A stretch of DNA of 7,972 bases from positions 1 to 7,972 of the forward strand of contig CAYTZO010000038.1 in assembly GCA_964442525.1 (NCBI GenBank), given 5' to 3'. How positions within the stretch are numbered: the stretch's first letter is position 1; every line of letters starts with the position of its first letter. A model generated the notes under the pieces. It did not search any database, was not told the DNA's origin, and was given only the letters and a program-made list of their open reading frames with translations. This stretch comes from CAYTZO01 sp964442525 (GTDB taxonomy: Bacteria > Patescibacteriota > Microgenomatia > UBA10105 > UBA927). Both the position numbers and the translations under genes were made by a program. Of this stretch, positions 5,387 through 7,972 are shown piece by piece.

Positions 5387-7801
5387 ATGGAAATTACTAT
5401 TACGATGACTACCTATTACAACAAAGAAAAACTGCCCTTTGATTTCACACCGCACATCCTTCGTTATTTGGAAACGCTCGTTGATATTGCCGAGAATACT
5501 TGGGCTGACGAGACCGGCGATGAGGTGGGCGTAGAAAATTACCAAGCAGGAGAACCAAAAAACCCAGAGATACAGCTCAACAACGGCGCATTTTGGCATT
5601 TCTTGGAAGAAATCGGAGCCATCAAAGTTAATGAGGAAAAAGGTATTAAAGGATTGAAGCCCGGGATGACAATTAATGTAGAAGTCGTTGAAAGCGGCGG
5701 CATAAAGAACTTTTATTTACCAAAAACATATCTTCGCATTTTGGATGTAAAGAAGGTCAAGGAACTTATAAGCGACAGAAATGCGAGGGCAGTCATCCGC
5801 ACAGAAACGCTGGAGTTATTGGCACGGGATATTGCCGAATACAAAACCGGCCCCAAGCTCGTTGAATTGCTCAAAAAATGTGACGTGCCGACAAAGATGA
5901 TAGTTTATCCTAATACGAAATGGAAAACTCTTTTTGAGGCGTTTCGCGTATTGAGCACCTCAGCGAACCATAAAGCGAACAAGATTTTATACAAAGTTAT
6001 TGAGGCCGTCATTCATCCGTTGTTCTTTGATGGAGATAAAGATAAAGCTGCCGCGACAATGAAAAAATACAACGAATGGCTGAAATACGACCGCATAATG
6101 CTTATGGACGGGAAGCTCTATATTGGCCCAACAGAAGAAGAATTAGGGCTCGGAATTATTGAGTGGATGGACGCTGATAACAATGCCGTTGAACCGAAGG
6201 GGTATATCTTATCCCCGGACCACATCGCGCAGCTATGGGTGCTCTGGAGTCATCTCATAGTTTTGGTAAGCGCATACGAAAACAACCAAGCGTTAGACCA
6301 CAAAGAACTTGAGAAACTATACTTTGAAGTTATCGGCGAGGTTGAGGACCTTTTACGATTTGGCAAGCTTGGCCGCATACAAGAAACATATAAGAGACCT
6401 TTCACCTCGCTCGCCACAGCACACGTTGAGGCAAAAGCGAAAAAGGCGGATAGCCCATCAGACCTCATTAATGCTTTTTTATTAGAGATTACCGCGTTGA
6501 ACCCGGACCCGGCAGAAGTTGGCAAGGAAATGGAGAAAAAATCGGAGCTTATCGGACGCATCACAAACGCTACGAGAGCCATCAGCGGCACGGAAATAAA
6601 ACTCTCGGAACTTTCATACGAACAAGCGTTGTTTTTGCTTAAGCTCACGATGGGGCACATTTTCCGATCTCTTGAAGCCATATCTACCGGCTTTGTCGGT
6701 TTTGTTGATGAAAAGCTGAATACGGGATATGTTTTACTTTTGGATAACCTCAACGGGATTTTGAGCCGCAAAGATTTTACAAAAGTAAAAGATGAATTAC
6801 CGCAGGATTTGCCTGAGCATCTTTTTATCGTTGAAGATATGGATACTTGGTGGGAGTGCGGCGGCCAATCGCGAATGTTGGATTTTGTCGGAAAAATTGA
6901 GGCCGCTTGGGTAAGATCTGGCCAGCAAACCTTTCCGATGCCGGGATGGCTTATTCAACAATTTACTGCAATAAACGAGACGATTGCCGCACACAGGAAA
7001 AGCAAGGTCGCTGAATGGAGCCGAATAGAGAAAAACCTTGAGGAACGAAAGGCGCGAGGCGAGTTTTCTTTTGAACAGCCGCAACAGGAAAAAAAGAAAC
7101 GGACAGGAACCGAAAAGGTTCACGAAGCGATTGATAATGCATTCGCCAGGGCTTTTGATAGTATGTTCGTCAGTCACCAAGGCCAGCAAGCTACACAGAA
7201 AATTGAAATTACGGCTATGCCGAAACTGCAAGTAGAAAATATGGGCGAAAATGTCTCAGGGGGTAAAAAGCGAGAGTCGCCGGTCAAACTATCATTCCCG
7301 GAGCCGGTCAGATGGGAAAAGGTTGCACTCAAAATCAAAGAAGGACGGCAGGAGGTCGAGATTTTTTATGACAATGGCCACATCATAACCGCCGACTACA
7401 TCCGACTCGGTTTCTTTTCTGGTAAAAGGCAGCAGAAGCCGGACCGACAATGGGGCTTTTTATGCGCCTTGGCTTCGCTTGCAGCTACGGACATCAAGCA
7501 AGCAACGGCAGAGAATATGCGCTGTATGATTACGGAAAATAAAACACTTTCAATAAACAATGTCCAGCAGGCAAAAAAATCGTTTGCGGAACGGTTGAGG
7601 CTTATATTTCAAACTCGCGATGACCCATTTCGCGATACACGCGATTTCTACGAGCCGAAGTTTGCCATCTCGCCGGAACCGTCTTTAAGACAAGAAAAAG
7701 TATGGTCCCAAAGATTACGGGAAAACCGTTCGCACGAACCAAAGTTTTTTACTGACGAAGATAGTGGAAGCCAATATGAGGATAGCGAAGAAACCCCCTG
7801 A
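5387..7801 (+). CDS. Large multidomain protein of unknown function
   Basis: An 804-residue protein that I do not recognise as a whole. ATG 5387 is chosen over the preceding TTG; the upstream GCGGTAG is only a weak ribosome-binding site. No signal peptide or clear membrane helix is visible, so it is probably cytoplasmic. Segments, approximately: residues 1-125, mixed, starting YYNKEKLPFDFTPHILRYLE; 170-250, a helical unit with YPNTKW, RVLSTSANHKANKILYKVIE and HPLFFDGDKD that looks like a discrete domain; 275-345 and 380-470, predominantly helical; 475-525, WW-containing (DMDTWWECGG); 540-580, charged and Lys/Glu-rich, probably a linker or coiled coil; 640-760, a compact C-terminal module with WEKVALKI, YDNGHIITADYIRLGFF, KPDRQWGFL and DDPFRDTRDFYEPKF; then an acidic, disordered-looking tail. 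The C-terminal module resembles one I associate with CPR hypothetical proteins, possibly a winged-helix or regulatory fold. That is an impression, not an identification. Base composition is visibly more A-rich than the cassette genes. It appears to be a separate transcription unit and ends inside a strong terminator. Confidence 0.85.
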   Translation: MEITITMTTYYNKEKLPFDFTPHILRYLETLVDIAENTWADETGDEVGVENYQAGEPKNPEIQLNNGAFWHFLEEIGAIKVNEEKGIKGLKPGMTINVEVVESGGIKNFYLPKTYLRILDVKKVKELISDRNARAVIRTETLELLARDIAEYKTGPKLVELLKKCDVPTKMIVYPNTKWKTLFEAFRVLSTSANHKANKILYKVIEAVIHPLFFDGDKDKAAATMKKYNEWLKYDRIMLMDGKLYIGPTEEELGLGIIEWMDADNNAVEPKGYILSPDHIAQLWVLWSHLIVLVSAYENNQALDHKELEKLYFEVIGEVEDLLRFGKLGRIQETYKRPFTSLATAHVEAKAKKADSPSDLINAFLLEITALNPDPAEVGKEMEKKSELIGRITNATRAISGTEIKLSELSYEQALFLLKLTMGHIFRSLEAISTGFVGFVDEKLNTGYVLLLDNLNGILSRKDFTKVKDELPQDLPEHLFIVEDMDTWWECGGQSRMLDFVGKIEAAWVRSGQQTFPMPGWLIQQFTAINETIAAHRKSKVAEWSRIEKNLEERKARGEFSFEQPQQEKKKRTGTEKVHEAIDNAFARAFDSMFVSHQGQQATQKIEITAMPKLQVENMGENVSGGKKRESPVKLSFPEPVRWEKVALKIKEGRQEVEIFYDNGHIITADYIRLGFFSGKRQQKPDRQWGFLCALASLAATDIKQATAENMRCMITENKTLSINNVQQAKKSFAERLRLIFQTRDDPFRDTRDFYEPKFAISPEPSLRQEKVWSQRLRENRSHEPKFFTDEDSGSQYEDSEETP

Positions 7802-7824
7802 AAAATCAGAGGGTTTCTTCTTTT
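7787..7824 (+). terminator. Long terminator hairpin overlapping the stop codon of the large unknown gene
   Basis: The arms at 7787-7801 and 7806-7820 form 15 positions with one mismatch (GAAGAAACCCC... against ...GGGTTTCTTC) around an AAAA tetraloop, followed by TTTT (7821-7824). The 5' arm encodes the last residues and contains the TGA stop. The run of A's in the 5' arm also gives a T-rich minus-strand exit, so it may act in both directions. Confidence 0.85.
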
Positions 7825-7834
7825 CAGGTTGGCC

Positions 7835-7863
7835 AAAAACCCCGTTATTACAACGGGATTTTT
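7835..7863. terminator. Second, bidirectional terminator-like hairpin
   Basis: CCCGTT (7841-7846), a 5-base loop, then AACGGG (7852-7857). It is flanked by AAAAA on the left and TTTTT on the right, which extend the stem past a single C/A mismatch. It can serve as a terminator on either strand. With the preceding hairpin it forms a double barrier between the unknown gene and whatever follows. Confidence 0.7.
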
Positions 7864-7867
7864 GTTC

Positions 7868-7896
7868 CGCTGATTTTTCAGCGTATAGGTTATACG
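7868..7896. promoter_or_regulatory. Two adjacent dyads upstream of the possible gene at the right edge
   Basis: CGCTGA-TTTT-TCAGCG (7868-7883) and CGTATA-GGT-TATACG (7882-7896) are both perfect 6-bp inverted repeats and overlap by two bases. The second contains TATAGG and TTATAC, either of which could be part of a -10 element. TTGTTC at 7862-7867 is a weak -35 placed 16 bases before TATAGG. Together they look like a small promoter/operator for the gene beginning near 7932, but the second terminator's T run overlaps this -35. Confidence 0.35.
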
Positions 7897-7931
7897 GGTG
7901 CGAGAAAACTCAAACCCCAAAGATCATTACG

Positions 7932-7972
7932 ATGACAAAGAAATTACCATCGGAATCAGCTCAATACTACAC
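7932..7972 (+). CDS. Possible N-terminus of a further rightward gene (truncated by the window edge)
   Basis: ATG at 7932 opens a frame beginning MTKKLPSESAQYY that runs off the window after 13 complete codons. It has no clear Shine-Dalgarno sequence. Support comes from its position after two terminators and a promoter-like double dyad, and from a Lys-rich start typical of real genes. The frame is also open further upstream, so the start is not fixed. Too short to identify. Confidence 0.4.
   Translation, partial: MTKKLPSESAQYY

Noticed and set aside
5261..5599. A 112-codon minus-strand frame with a hydrophobic N-terminus across the spacer
   Set aside because: Its first two thirds are antisense to the start of the 804-residue gene. 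The hydrophobic run is explained by the complementary codons, and no clear ribosome-binding site was seen.
6250..6771. A 173-codon minus-strand open frame, and another at 6797-7231
   Set aside because: Serine- and phenylalanine-rich antisense shadows of the large unknown gene, with no independent start signals.
1..7972. CRISPR array, tRNA, rRNA, insertion sequence or integrase
   Set aside because: No regularly spaced repeats, cloverleaf-like segments, ribosomal RNA motifs, terminal inverted repeats or transposase/integrase signatures were seen on either strand.
1..7972. Alternative genetic code (TGA as Gly or Trp, as in some CPR lineages and mycoplasmas)
   Set aside because: TGA is the stop of the 804-residue gene, placed inside its terminator hairpin, and no TGA interrupts the other genes; all Trp codons used are TGG.

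Overview
This 8-kb window looks like chromosomal DNA from a small-genome bacterium, most likely a member of the Patescibacteria/CPR (Parcubacteria-like). That assignment is an inference from three things: the RhuM-Fic fusion architecture, the mostly weak ribosome-binding sites, and the general style of the large unknown protein. No rRNA or marker gene is present to confirm it. The code is standard: Trp is TGG, and TAA, TAG and TGA are all used as stops.

Layout. Positions 1-205 appear to be a divergent promoter region. A leftward gene may begin at position 38 and leave the window, and a rightward gene encodes a RhuM/Fic-Doc fusion (206-1210) that ends at a rho-independent terminator. A promoter-like sequence then starts a tightly packed three-gene cassette, 1338-5231, with 2-nt and 4-nt gaps. 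Its products are a class I SAM methyltransferase resembling glycine N-methyltransferases, a PurD-like ATP-grasp ligase, and an asparagine-synthetase-like enzyme. A 155-nt spacer with two inverted repeats follows. Next comes an 804-residue multidomain protein of unknown function (5387-7801), two terminator hairpins, two adjacent dyads, and the probable first 14 codons of another rightward gene at the right edge.

How the genes may work together. The cassette is the most interesting part. The asparagine-synthetase-like protein keeps both domains but appears to lack the whole glutamine-hydrolysis site (Cys1, Arg49, Asn74 and Asp98 equivalents). It also has Met at the position where asparagine synthetases have Glu and beta-lactam synthetases have Tyr. 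The PurD-like protein keeps the ATP-grasp framework but is altered in several family signature motifs. With a methyltransferase encoded first, this looks like a small pathway that activates carboxylates with ATP twice and methylates once. It is unlikely to belong to ordinary purine or asparagine metabolism. The product cannot be deduced from the sequence.

The flanking RhuM-Fic gene and the large unknown protein appear to be separate transcription units. Their presence suggests an accessory, variable region. No tRNA, rRNA, CRISPR array, transposase or integrase was seen.
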